From positions 1-64,000 of the forward strand of contig NZ_JARUKY010000008.1 in assembly GCF_029688925.1 (NCBI RefSeq): a stretch of DNA of 64,000 nt. Direction: 5' to 3'. Positions 19,029-27,902 of this stretch are shown here, one piece after another. Below the pieces are notes generated by a model. The model saw only the letters and a program-made list of their open reading frames with translations, was not told the origin of the DNA and did no database searches. The number at the start of each line of letters is the position of its first letter. Positions within the stretch are counted from its first letter, which is position 1. Origin of the DNA: Evansella sp. AB-P1. Its GTDB lineage: Bacteria; Bacillota; Bacilli; Bacillales; Salisediminibacteriaceae. The position numbers and the translations under genes were made by a program.

Positions 19029-19555
19029 CCGCAAACGATGGAAAAGAAGGTTTGCGGTAATATAGAAGACCGCCTATATGCCTGCAAATCGGAAAAGCAA
19101 GTTTGCAGTAACATAGAAGACCGCCTATATGCCTGCAAATCAGAATAAGCAAGTTTGCGGTAACATAGAAGACCGCCTATATGCCTGCAAATCGGAAAAG
19201 CAAGTTTGCAGTAACATAGAAGACCGCCTATATGCCTGCAAATCAGAATAAGCAAGTTTGCGGTAACATAGAAGACCGCCTATATGCCTGCAAATCGGAA
19301 AAGCAAGTTTGCAGTAACATAGAAGACCACCTATATGCCTGCAAATCAGAAAAGGAAGGTTTGCGGTAACATAGAAGACCGCCTATATGCCTGCAAATCA
19401 GAATAAGCAAGTTTGCGGTAACATAGAAGACCGCCTATATGCCTGCAAATCAGAAAAGGAAGGTTTGCGGTAACATAGAAGCATGCCTATAAGCCTGCAA
19501 ATCGGAAAAAGAAGGTTTGCGGAAATATAGAAGACCGCCAATGTTCCCCGCAAAT
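19029..19555. repeat. 51/52-bp tandem repeat array, about ten units
   Basis: Unit starts (GCCTGCAAAT) fall at 19080, 19131, 19183, 19234, 19286, 19337, 19389, 19441 and 19493, with decayed units on both sides. Spacings alternate 51/52 in the first part because two unit types (GGAAAAGC and AGAATAAGC) alternate. Each unit has a hairpin, GCAAA...TTTGC, and the conserved TAACATAGAAGACCGCCTATAT. The reading frame through the array on the - strand is open but has no ribosome site. This is a satellite-like array, not CRISPR, because no unit carries unique spacer sequence. Confidence 0.9.
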
Positions 19556-19605
19556 GGAGAAAAGAAGAAATGTGGGAAGGTAGTATACTTTAGAAAGAAC
19601 ATTTT

Positions 19606-19660
19606 CATCCCCCCATGGTGCAATATCCACTTGCATGGACGGCCTACCCTAAAAATAAAA
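19606..19660. repeat. Family B end fragment right of the tandem array
   Basis: CATGGTGCAATA, ACTTGCATGG and GCCTACCCTAAAAATAA, a slightly more diverged copy of the terminal part of family B. Confidence 0.6.
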
Positions 19661-19712
19661 AGTAGTCTGCATGATATATGTTTTCATACCATGCAGACTA
19701 CTTTTCTCTACT

Positions 19713-21353
19713 CTATCCGTCTAAGCTTTGCCTTTTCTTTTTCGATAAAAATTTAAATCTTTTCCCTAATATTTGACCTGCTAGTCCTGAACGATAGCTC
19801 ATATACATGTATACTGCTAAGCCCATTACTACAGAAACAATAGCTGTAGTAAGAGCATTTATGCTCGAGTTTAATGGTACGAAGTAATACATTCCATTTC
19901 GAACAAGAAGAACAATCATACCCATTACGGTAGCAAACAAAGAGATCAGTAGTATACGCTTTAATAAAAAGCTATAGTTATACTTTGCATACTTTCCTAC
20001 TGCCCAGATATTGATTCCAACCGCTATTACATAGCCTAAGCCTGTAGCAAAAATTGCTCCAAAGGCATCAAACCAGACAATGAATGGATAATTTAGAACT
20101 GCTTTAAATGCTAACCCTGTTAAAAGGGCTATAACAACAAATTTTTGTCGGTTTATCCCTTGTAATAATGATGCTGTTACAGCAAAGAGTGAAAACAAGA
20201 TAGCTACAGGTGCATAATACTTTAAAATTGGAGCACCAATCGCCATATCTTCTAAACCAAATAATGCAGCATAGAAAGGATTTGACAAAAGAACAAGGCC
20301 TAGTGCAGCTGGAATGCTAATGAACAATATAATTTGATAAGTCTGAGTAATATGCCGTTGTAATTCCTCCCTCTCATTATTAACAAATGCCTTAGTGACT
20401 GTTGGAAGAATTGTTAGAGAAAGTGCAGTAGCAACAGCAACAGGAATTAAGATTAGCTTGTGTGCAGCTTGAGCAAATGCTCCAAAATACATATCCGCTT
20501 CCATTTGACTGTATCCAATACTGATCATAGCCCTATTAAAGCTCATTAAATCCACCATTTGAAAAAGTGGAGTAGCAATTCCAACGAAAGCAATCGGAAC
20601 GGCATAGGAAACAAGCTCCTTATACATTTTCGTTAGGGGAATTTGATGATCCACAACACTTGTTTCTACCTGTTGCTGAATATGCCCCTTTCGCTTACTC
20701 CAATAAACTAGAAGAACAACCATGCCCCCTAATGCACCAACGAAAGCTCCAAAGGTTGCAAATCCAACAGCTGTCCCAAGTTCTCCCTGCCATACTTCAA
20801 TGATTAAGTATGTAAGAAGAAGGATAAATACAATCCGAATAAGCTGTTCAATAACTTGTGATACTGCCGTAGGACCCATTGACTCAAATCCTTGAAAATA
20901 TCCTCTTATTAAGGACATAACAGGAACAATGACAAGTGCAACACTGACCATTCTAATGGTAAAAACTGCGTCCTCAATCGTATTCCCCTTTAGTGCATCA
21001 GGGTCAATAACTTGTCTTGCAATAGGTTCTGCAAGTAAAAATAACACGATAAAGGCAATAGCACCAGACACAGACATAACAACAATGCCTGATTTAAATA
21101 GCCGTTGCCCTGTTCTATAATCCCCTAATGCATTATATTTTGAAACAAATTTTGAAACAGCTAAAGGAATTCCTAACGTAGATATACTTAGCAGAATGGT
21201 ATAAGGGGTGTAGCCATACTGATATAATGCTAAACCGTCTAATCCCACAATTGCTTTAAATGGGAAAACATAAATAAGCCCAAGTATTTTTGATAAAAAA
21301 ATACTTGCAGTTAAAATCATCGTTCCACGTATAAGTTGTTTATTATCAGACAT
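19713..21353 (-). CDS. ytgP: MurJ/YtgP-type polysaccharide flippase
   Basis: A 546-residue polytopic membrane protein with about 14 TM helices, of the MOP exporter superfamily, orthologous in length and features to B. subtilis YtgP (MurJ), which flips lipid II across the membrane. The N-terminal KQLIRGTMILTASIFLSKILGLIY and the mid-protein FQMVDLMSFNRA carry the conserved polar residues of the cavity. It ends in a charged cytosolic tail. It is the only flippase in the window and lies in the same neighbourhood as two SEDS polymerases that use the flipped substrate. Confidence 0.9.
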   Translation of the reverse strand: MSDNKQLIRGTMILTASIFLSKILGLIYVFPFKAIVGLDGLALYQYGYTPYTILLSISTLGIPLAVSKFVSKYNALGDYRTGQRLFKSGIVVMSVSGAIAFIVLFLLAEPIARQVIDPDALKGNTIEDAVFTIRMVSVALVIVPVMSLIRGYFQGFESMGPTAVSQVIEQLIRIVFILLLTYLIIEVWQGELGTAVGFATFGAFVGALGGMVVLLVYWSKRKGHIQQQVETSVVDHQIPLTKMYKELVSYAVPIAFVGIATPLFQMVDLMSFNRAMISIGYSQMEADMYFGAFAQAAHKLILIPVAVATALSLTILPTVTKAFVNNEREELQRHITQTYQIILFISIPAALGLVLLSNPFYAALFGLEDMAIGAPILKYYAPVAILFSLFAVTASLLQGINRQKFVVIALLTGLAFKAVLNYPFIVWFDAFGAIFATGLGYVIAVGINIWAVGKYAKYNYSFLLKRILLISLFATVMGMIVLLVRNGMYYFVPLNSSINALTTAIVSVVMGLAVYMYMSYRSGLAGQILGKRFKFLSKKKRQSLDG

Positions 21354-21658
21354 TTTTTTCGCCTGCCTTAATACTATTTAAAATGTGTTAATATTATGGA
21401 ACTTTTTCCAATAAATACTTTTTTATAATACTGCTAGAATTTTAACACACATCACCTACAAGAACATAATAGTAATTTATTTTTTGTACTATTAAAAAAA
21501 AAATCTTTCTCTAAAACTTAACAATAGCAAGTACAAATCCCATTTTGTTCATAAATTTATCACTTTCTTAAATTGGATAAGCTATCTATGAATACATAAT
21601 ATGAAACCTTCTATTTAAAAATTCGTCTAATAAGAAAACAGTTATTGGGGGTTAATTG
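21354..21658. other. Intergenic, nothing clear
   Basis: A divergent, very AT-rich gap of about 305 bp between ytgP and a lipoprotein gene. It must hold both promoters, but no clear box, hairpin or repeat is seen. Confidence 0.4.
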
Positions 21659-22618
21659 ATGAATAAGCAAATAAAACGTTATTTAACGATTAGTTTATTC
21701 GTTTTACTGTCAACATTCTTTTTAGGATGTAGTGACAGAGATAACAGTTTAGAAAGTAGTGCTGATAATGATTCACAAGCAAACATGAATGATAGTGCTG
21801 GATTTGTAGAATATAGTAGGGATTATGAAGGAGAAATGGCTGAAGACGGACGGTCCAATACTTCTAATCAAGAAGTCGATGAACAAAACCTTTCAACTAG
21901 AGATACAACGGAACAAATGATCATTTACAATGGAAATTTGTCCATTGAAGTAATCGATTTCAAAAGAGCACAAGCCGACATACAAGAAAATACAGAGCAA
22001 TTGGGTGGCTATATTGTTGAATCGTCCATTTATCATCACGGGGAAGATAGATTATCTGGAAATCTTGTTGTAAGAATTCCACAAGAGCATTTCCACTCCT
22101 TTCTGAATGATATGGAATCAACAAGTACAAAGGTTCTAGAACGAACAATCCATGGAAACAATGTTACAGAAGAATACATTGATTTAGAATCAAGACTCCG
22201 TTCAAAGGAAGCAGTGGAAGAACGCTTATTATTATTTATGGAAGAAGCGGAAAACACAGAAGATTTACTAAAAATATCAAATGATCTTACAAAAATTCAA
22301 GAAGAAATAGAACGACTAAAGGGAAGAATGAATTATTTAGAAAATAATGTTGCTTTCTCAACCGTAACAATTTATATAAATGAAAAAACAATAAATGTTT
22401 CCTCTATTCAAGAGACAGATAGCTTAAATACATGGTTGAAATCTAAAAGTTTATTTGCAGATACTGTGAATGCATTAATATCATTTTTTTCAGGAGTGAT
22501 CATTTTTACCATTGGTCTCTCTCCAATTTTAATTCCTCTAATAATCATTATTTGCTTTATTATTGTCTATCAAAAGCGAAAGTTGAAAAAAACGAAAAAA
22601 ATGGAACAAGATAATTAA
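21659..22618 (+). CDS. DUF4349 lipoprotein
   Basis: A 319-residue membrane-anchored lipoprotein. The signal peptide has the lipobox FFLGC (Cys about 24), followed by a long acidic linker. A DUF4349 domain comes next (about 85-245) with its central coiled coil LEEAENTEDLLKISNDLTKI. A C-terminal TM helix (about 270-300) and a Lys-rich cytosolic tail end the protein, so it is held at both ends. Function of DUF4349 is unknown; anti-sigma-like or envelope roles are only guesses. Start ATG 21659 with TGGGGG 7 bases upstream. Confidence 0.8.
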   Translation: MNKQIKRYLTISLFVLLSTFFLGCSDRDNSLESSADNDSQANMNDSAGFVEYSRDYEGEMAEDGRSNTSNQEVDEQNLSTRDTTEQMIIYNGNLSIEVIDFKRAQADIQENTEQLGGYIVESSIYHHGEDRLSGNLVVRIPQEHFHSFLNDMESTSTKVLERTIHGNNVTEEYIDLESRLRSKEAVEERLLLFMEEAENTEDLLKISNDLTKIQEEIERLKGRMNYLENNVAFSTVTIYINEKTINVSSIQETDSLNTWLKSKSLFADTVNALISFFSGVIIFTIGLSPILIPLIIIICFIIVYQKRKLKKTKKMEQDN

Positions 22619-22640
22619 TATATATTCATATATAACTTTT

Positions 22641-22695
22641 AAACTGCACCACAACTGGCGAACCAATATCCGTCAATTGTAGGTGCAGTTTTTTG
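22641..22695 (+). terminator. Terminator of the DUF4349 gene
   Basis: AAACTGCACC pairs with GGTGCAGTTT across a loop of about 30 bases, with TTTTTT following. Confidence 0.7.
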
Positions 22696-22837
22696 CAAAA
22701 ATAATTGGTTCAATAATGTAGAAAATCATGTAACTATTCAAATATATCTTCATAATAGTTAATGAAAATGATAATGTATTCATTGTATGAAATAAAGGAC
22801 TATAAAAAAAGACAACAGCAACAAAGGGGAATTAGCT

Positions 22838-23893
22838 ATGAAAAAAATTAGTCTAATAATTATTTTACTTATTACATCCTTCCTAATCATTAGTGGATGT
22901 ACACTAGATCAAGAGTCTACAAACTCAAACTCTTCCAATCAGGGAGAAATAAATGTAGATAATGAGGTAAAAAACGAAGGGAATAACAATAATAAAGAAG
23001 ATAATGACCATGAAGATTCAAGCGTTGAGGAGGAACAGAAGAGTGAAGAGGAAATAGTGTCAGCATCTGCTGTATATGTTCCAGATAACATTCTATTTGA
23101 AGCTATGGTTCTTGTTAATTCATCTTTAAATGTTCGAAAGGAACCTAATAATAATGCTGAATCGGTCGATCAATTAAATAATGGAGTTCATGTATTTGCA
23201 TTGGATCAAGAAGAAGACTGGACATATATATTTACTGACAATATAGAAGGTTGGGTAAATAGTTCCTATATCAAAGAAATACCGTACGACTCCAACCAAA
23301 AGAAGATTGTGGACAATCCAGAAGACATATTGGTCTTAGTGAATAAAGAGTATGTGCTACCTCGTGATTATGAACCAGCAGATTTAATCATTCCTAATGT
23401 ACCATTTTCTAATGAAGAATATCATGAACGGCAATATTTGCGAAAAGAAGCGGCACACGCATTAGAAAAAATGTTCCAAGCTATAGAAGAAGAAGGGTTA
23501 GAGCTATATGCCACTTCAGGATACCGTAGCTTTTTTACACAAAAACAAATTTTTCCAAACAATGTTGGTCAACACGGGTTTGAACGGGCTAACGAAACAA
23601 GTGCATTTCCAGGAGAAAGTGAACACCAAACAGGTCTAGCAATGGATGTAACGAACCGGACAGTAAGCTTTATGTTAACAACGAATTTCGGAGAGACTCC
23701 AGAAGGAAAATGGATATCTGAAAATGCTCATAATTATGGATATATCGTTCGATATCCAAAGGGACTTGAAGCCATTACAGGTTATACGTACGAACCATGG
23801 CATTTACGGTATGTAGGAAAGGAAGCAGCAACAGAAATTTATGAAACTGGAGTCACATTAGAAGAATATTTAGGAGTATATGAAAGGGAATAA
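22838..23893 (+). CDS. Lipoprotein D-alanyl-D-alanine carboxypeptidase (VanY-like, SH3b)
   Basis: A 351-residue lipoprotein (lipobox ISGC, Cys at 21) with an acidic Asn/Glu-rich linker. A bacterial SH3b domain follows (about 90-150, VNSSLNVRKEPNN to EGWVNSSYIK), then an M15B peptidase domain. Zinc and catalytic motifs are ATSGYRS, SEHQTGLAMDV and EPWHLRYVG, a complete VanY/DacB-type set. It should cleave the terminal D-Ala of peptidoglycan stems at the outer face of the membrane. GGGG 9 bases before ATG 22838 supports the start. Vancomycin resistance cannot be inferred: no van genes are near. Confidence 0.88.
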   Translation: MKKISLIIILLITSFLIISGCTLDQESTNSNSSNQGEINVDNEVKNEGNNNNKEDNDHEDSSVEEEQKSEEEIVSASAVYVPDNILFEAMVLVNSSLNVRKEPNNNAESVDQLNNGVHVFALDQEEDWTYIFTDNIEGWVNSSYIKEIPYDSNQKKIVDNPEDILVLVNKEYVLPRDYEPADLIIPNVPFSNEEYHERQYLRKEAAHALEKMFQAIEEEGLELYATSGYRSFFTQKQIFPNNVGQHGFERANETSAFPGESEHQTGLAMDVTNRTVSFMLTTNFGETPEGKWISENAHNYGYIVRYPKGLEAITGYTYEPWHLRYVGKEAATEIYETGVTLEEYLGVYERE

Positions 23894-23913
23894 TAGAAAT
23901 TATTATTTTTAAT

Positions 23914-23955
23914 AAACTTGAAGGAGCTTACTAGATAAACTCCTTCAAGCTTATT
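23914..23955. terminator. Terminator downstream of the carboxypeptidase gene
   Basis: AACTTGAAGGAG pairs with CTCCTTCAAGCTT around a loop of about 12 bases, between convergent genes. Confidence 0.75.
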
Positions 23956-23967
23956 TATATTGCAAAG

Positions 23968-24369
23968 TTACCCCTCAATAATCTTTAAAACCATCGTTCG
24001 CATTCTTGGCCCATCAAATTCACAAAAATAGATTCCTTGCCATGTACCGAGGATTAGTTCTCCATCTTGAATAATGATTACTTGAGAAGCACCAACGGTA
24101 CTTGCTTTTAAATGAGATGCTGAATTTCCTTCTCCGTGACGGTATTTTTTATGTGTCCACGGATAAACTTCATCCCATCTCATTAACATATCATGCTTTA
24201 CGTCAGGATCGGCATTTTCGTTTATCGTAATTCCAGCCGTCGTATGGGGACAGTAAACATAGATAACACCATTTAATACTCCTTGATCTTTTACATATTT
24301 CTTCACTTCCCTAGAAACATCAATCATCTCATCACGTGAGTTCGTTTCAATAGAAATTTTCTTTATCAT
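23968..24369 (-). CDS. YjbQ/UPF0047 protein (YugU-like)
   Basis: A protein of about 133 residues of the YjbQ (UPF0047) family, which has been linked to secondary thiamine phosphate synthase activity. The conserved core YCPHTTAGITINENADPDV and the C-terminal GTWQGIYFCEFDGPR are unmistakable. I start at ATG 24369 (MIKKISIET); a TTG four codons upstream is too close to AGAGG. It is adjacent to a pyrroline-5-carboxylate reductase gene in the same direction with a 38-bp gap. Confidence 0.85.
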   Translation of the reverse strand: MIKKISIETNSRDEMIDVSREVKKYVKDQGVLNGVIYVYCPHTTAGITINENADPDVKHDMLMRWDEVYPWTHKKYRHGEGNSASHLKASTVGASQVIIIQDGELILGTWQGIYFCEFDGPRMRTMVLKIIEG

Positions 24370-24407
24370 ATGTAAATTCAAATCCTCTCATTCGTTATAT
24401 TCATCAT

Positions 24408-25211
24408 TCATTTCCCATGCCCTCTCGCATGTTCGTTCGTTGCTTTCACTGCTTCATGAACAATTTCTTTAAATCCTTTCTCATGAAAAACCTTTAATCC
24501 CTCTGCAGTAGAACCACCTGGTGAAGCAACCTGTGCAATTAATTCGCTAGGTTCATAGCCTTCCTCAAGCATTGCAGCTGAACCCTTTAACATGTTAGAT
24601 ACTAAATTACGACTTTGCTCTAGTGTAATTCCATACTCTAATGCTGCACCTTCTAATGCTTCCACAAAAGAATAGACAAAAGCAGGCGCACTCCCAGTTA
24701 TTGCTGTCAAATCATGAACCTGCTGTTCTGTTAGTTCCTCTGAATTACCAATTGCAGATAAAATAAATGTAATGATTTCTCGTTGTTCTGTACTAACATT
24801 TTTTCCACAAACATACGTGGACATTGATTTGCCAACCTGTGCTGCTGTGTTTGGCATGATCCAACAAACAGCAGCATTCTCAGGTAATCGCTTTTCCATA
24901 TAGGTTGGATCAATTCCAGCAGCAACAGTAATCACTAGCTGATTGTTATATACAGAATGTATACTTTCTAGTTGTTCCTCTTGTGTTTGTGGTGGTGTCG
25001 CTAAAATGATAACATCGTGTCTATGGATTTCTTCTTCCCACTTGGATGAAGTCTCAACCTTATATGTATTTTTTATATTAATTAACTTTTCTTTATTTTG
25101 TAGGTTAGTTACTGTTAAACGATCTATGCTCCTTCGATCTTTAACAAGACCTGCAATAATAGCCTCTGCCATTCTACCTGCCCCTACCATTAAAATAGAT
25201 ACTTTTTTCAT
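24408..25211 (-). CDS. Pyrroline-5-carboxylate reductase
   Basis: A 267-residue Rossmann enzyme converting pyrroline-5-carboxylate to L-proline with NAD(P)H. The nucleotide loop VGAGRMAEAI is at the N-terminus. The C-terminal dimer helix carries the family signature ITGSAPAFVYSFVEAL followed by VASPGGSTAEGL. Length is normal. Several proC-type paralogues (proG, proH, proI, comER) exist in Bacillus and I cannot tell which this is, so no symbol is given. It is downstream of its own divergent promoter region shared with the short gene at 25,379. Confidence 0.9.
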   Translation of the reverse strand: MKKVSILMVGAGRMAEAIIAGLVKDRRSIDRLTVTNLQNKEKLINIKNTYKVETSSKWEEEIHRHDVIILATPPQTQEEQLESIHSVYNNQLVITVAAGIDPTYMEKRLPENAAVCWIMPNTAAQVGKSMSTYVCGKNVSTEQREIITFILSAIGNSEELTEQQVHDLTAITGSAPAFVYSFVEALEGAALEYGITLEQSRNLVSNMLKGSAAMLEEGYEPSELIAQVASPGGSTAEGLKVFHEKGFKEIVHEAVKATNEHARGHGK

Positions 25212-25378
25212 TTTCTTCTTCCCCCTTTATCCTATCATACCGTATCATTATTATTTTCTAAAATGAAAGATTACACTCCCCAAAAAACGGTAAATATTTT
25301 AGGTTATTTTTCCCACATGGAGCTATGTTACACTAAATGTATAATAAAGATAATCAAATTTAAAATGAGGTGTATGAC

Positions 25379-25558
25379 ATGGAATTTTTTGCACTTATAT
25401 TAGCTTTATTATTATATATTGTTCCAATTGTACTTACTATTTTAGTAGTACTATGGATTTATAAAATTAAAACAGCAGCTGAAGAACAGGTTGTCCAAAA
25501 CCGTGCCATTATTTCGATACTTAGAAAGATGCAAAAAGAAGTGGAAAATGAAAACTAA
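25379..25558 (+). CDS. Small single-span membrane protein
   Basis: A 59-residue protein with one long TM helix (about residues 3-31, MEFFALILALLLYIVP onward) and a charged helical cytosolic tail that could form a coiled coil. Family unknown. GAGGTG lies 6 bases before ATG 25379, and a terminator follows, so it is likely a real monocistronic gene. Many Bacillaceae have such short membrane proteins of unknown role. Confidence 0.6.
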   Translation: MEFFALILALLLYIVPIVLTILVVLWIYKIKTAAEEQVVQNRAIISILRKMQKEVENEN

Positions 25559-25575
25559 TTTTTACATTACATAAG

Positions 25576-25608
25576 AAAAAGAACGCCACAACTGGGCGTT
25601 CTTTTTTT
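25576..25608. terminator. Terminator between convergent genes
   Basis: AAAAGAACGCC pairs with GGCGTTCTTTT around a CACAACT-type loop, with poly-A and poly-T flanks that allow use in both directions. Confidence 0.8.
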
Positions 25609-25615
25609 CATACAG

Positions 25616-26308
25616 TTAGCTAATATTCTCTAATCGCTTTTCAAGCTGTTTTAATTTAAATTCATCCTTATGCATCTTTTCATATTGCTTTAATTTTCTT
25701 TTTAAACGAGATTTTGTCCAGTGAAAATCAACAATTCCCTTTTGATTTAGATAAATCGCAAAGAAATCTACATGACCACTATCGTATTTTTCTTTATCAT
25801 CAACAACTTCGAAATAGCAATCAAATGCTTCAAAAATTGTAGATTGTTTTGGAACAAAATCACCGTATTGATCAAAACATTGACGATAGTTCTTTTCTCT
25901 AAGCTTTGTAATAAACGTATTTAAAAATACTTCTTCATTTCCCGTAAAATTATATCCTTTTTTCTCAAGTAATCTTAAGAATACTTTTAGTTCATTATGA
26001 TAATAGTTATATGCTTTTCGCATATCCTTCGTCATATTAATATTAACACTAACTGTACCTTCGGAGCGAGCATGCAACATGTTCAAGACTGCCTTGTAAA
26101 CCTCTGGCTTTAACAAAAATGCAGGGTGAACCGTCCTCAGATACTTTTCCACCTCATTGTTTAAAATCGACTTCTGATTTTCTTCAAATTCCATTCTTTT
26201 TAATGCTTCTAGTCTTTCTTGCTCTGCATACTCCATAATACGTTGCTGTGTTTCTTGTGCCCACACAGCACGCTTTGTTTCAAACTTCTTCATTAAGTTT
26301 TGAAACAT
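25616..26308 (-). CDS. Hypothetical soluble helical protein
   Basis: A 230-residue charged protein with N- and C-terminal helices rich in Glu, Lys and Arg (likely coiled coils at about 10-50 and 200-230). The more compact middle contains FLNTFITKLREKNYRQCFDQYGDF. No signal peptide, TM segment or known motif is visible and I do not recognise the family. GGAGGAGAGGCAC lies just before ATG 26308. Its neighbours give no functional clue. Confidence 0.65.
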   Translation of the reverse strand: MFQNLMKKFETKRAVWAQETQQRIMEYAEQERLEALKRMEFEENQKSILNNEVEKYLRTVHPAFLLKPEVYKAVLNMLHARSEGTVSVNINMTKDMRKAYNYYHNELKVFLRLLEKKGYNFTGNEEVFLNTFITKLREKNYRQCFDQYGDFVPKQSTIFEAFDCYFEVVDDKEKYDSGHVDFFAIYLNQKGIVDFHWTKSRLKRKLKQYEKMHKDEFKLKQLEKRLENIS

Positions 26309-26576
26309 GTGCCTCTCCTCCTTCCCATAATTTAACGTTATTTTTTTTCCATCTGAAGTGTATCACATTAAAAACAGAAATAAAATAGAGTTTTTATAAA
26401 AAAAATAAAGAATATAACATGTGAACTGATCTATTCACCTCTTATACACATATATAATGATCTTTGCCGTAATTTCGTGATATTTACTCCTTAATTAATA
26501 AGATCTTATTTTCAAGCCTTTTGGTTTTTGTATAAAAACATGCTATCTTATTTATGAATGGTGAGAAAGATGGTGA

Positions 26577-27860
26577 ATGAAAATGAAAGCAGATGTTATC
26601 GTAATTGGAGGAGGACCTGCTGGTTTGATGGCTGCTGTTGCAGCTGGCGAATATGGGGCAAAAGTTCTTCTTATTGATAAAGGAAATAAACTAGGACGAA
26701 AATTAGCAATTTCTGGTGGCGGTCGGTGTAATGTAACAAACCGTGCTCATGTGGAAGAAATCATTGCTAATATTCCAGGCAACGGTCGATTCATGTATAG
26801 TCCTTTTTCTAATTTTAATAATGAGGATATTATCCGTTTTTTTGAAAACCTAGGTATTGAACTAAAGGAAGAAGATCGTGGAAGAATGTTTCCTGTAAAC
26901 GACAAAGCCATTACGGTCGTCAAAACATTGATTGATCGAATTAGGAATTTAAAGGTAGACATTCGTACTGGAACGGAAGTAAAGGATGTCCTTTTTAATC
27001 AACAAGAAAAAAAGGTAAAGGGAATAAAGTTAACCTCTGGTGAAATCATTGAGGCACCGAATGTTATTATAGCCGTTGGAGGAAAATCTGTTCCTCATAC
27101 TGGCAGTACTGGTGATGGATATCCATGGGCAAAAAAAGCAGGTCATACTATCACAGAGCTTTATCCTACAGAAGTACCAATAACAGCTAATAATTCCTTT
27201 GTAAAAACAAAAGAGCTACAAGGATTGTCATTACGTGACGTTCGATTAACTGTATTAGATCCTAAATCAAAGAAGACCATTGTTTCTCATGATGGAGACA
27301 TGGTATTTACTCACTTCGGTATTTCAGGTCCCATTGCATTACGTTGTAGTCAATATGTTGTAAAAGCAAAGAAAAAGCATCAAGTAAATACTGTTCCAAT
27401 ATCTTTAGACCTTTTTCCAACTTTAGGAATAGAGGGAGTATTAACTCAACTAAACGAACTCCTTGATTCAAACCCAAAGAAGGCAATTAAAAATGTATTA
27501 AGTGGATGGCTTCCTGAACGCATCATCCCAATTCTACTTGATGTTTCCATTATTGATCCATTAGTAGTTAGAACCGAAATTTCAAAGGATAAATTAAGAA
27601 CACTAGCAAGTAATGCGAAAAACCTATTAATCCATGCAACTGGAACCTTATCTATTGAAAAAGCATTTGTTACTGGTGGCGGAGTTTCCGTAAAGGAAAT
27701 CAAACCAAAGAGGATGGAATCAAAATATATGAAAGGTTTGTTTTTTTGTGGAGAAGTGCTAGATATTCATGGGTATACAGGGGGGTATAACATTACAGTT
27801 GCTTTCTCAACAGGGTACACAGCAGGACAAGCAGCTGCAATGAATATGTGGGAAGAATAA
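26577..27860 (+). CDS. ytfP: NAD(P)/FAD-dependent oxidoreductase YtfP (HI0933/BaiN family)
   Basis: A 427-residue flavoprotein of the HI0933-like family. The N-terminal dinucleotide fold [20 protein letters not shown] is followed by [20 protein letters not shown], a family signature. [15 protein letters not shown] is the central motif and [15 protein letters not shown] lies near the C-terminus at the second FAD contact. The physiological substrate is unknown in B. subtilis. It lies between ytgP and leuS as in Bacillus and ends in a strong terminator. Confidence 0.88.
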   Translation: MKMKADVIVIGGGPAGLMAAVAAGEYGAKVLLIDKGNKLGRKLAISGGGRCNVTNRAHVEEIIANIPGNGRFMYSPFSNFNNEDIIRFFENLGIELKEEDRGRMFPVNDKAITVVKTLIDRIRNLKVDIRTGTEVKDVLFNQQEKKVKGIKLTSGEIIEAPNVIIAVGGKSVPHTGSTGDGYPWAKKAGHTITELYPTEVPITANNSFVKTKELQGLSLRDVRLTVLDPKSKKTIVSHDGDMVFTHFGISGPIALRCSQYVVKAKKKHQVNTVPISLDLFPTLGIEGVLTQLNELLDSNPKKAIKNVLSGWLPERIIPILLDVSIIDPLVVRTEISKDKLRTLASNAKNLLIHATGTLSIEKAFVTGGGVSVKEIKPKRMESKYMKGLFFCGEVLDIHGYTGGYNITVAFSTGYTAGQAAAMNMWEE

Positions 27861-27900
27861 AAAAACTGAGGTGCACTATTACAGTGCCCTCAGTTTTTTT
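27861..27900. terminator. Bidirectional terminator ytfP/leuS
   Basis: AAAAAACTGAGG pairs with CCTCAGTTTTTT through an inner GCACTATTACAGTGC hairpin, between convergent genes. Confidence 0.85.
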
Positions 27901-27902
27901 AT

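Noticed and set aside
18929-19255. ORF of 108 codons through the tandem array
   Set aside because: It arises from the repeat unit being free of stops in one frame. No ribosome site and strongly biased composition.
19029-19555. CRISPR array
   Set aside because: Units of 51-52 bp are repeated over their entire length with two alternating variants. There are no unique spacers and no cas genes.
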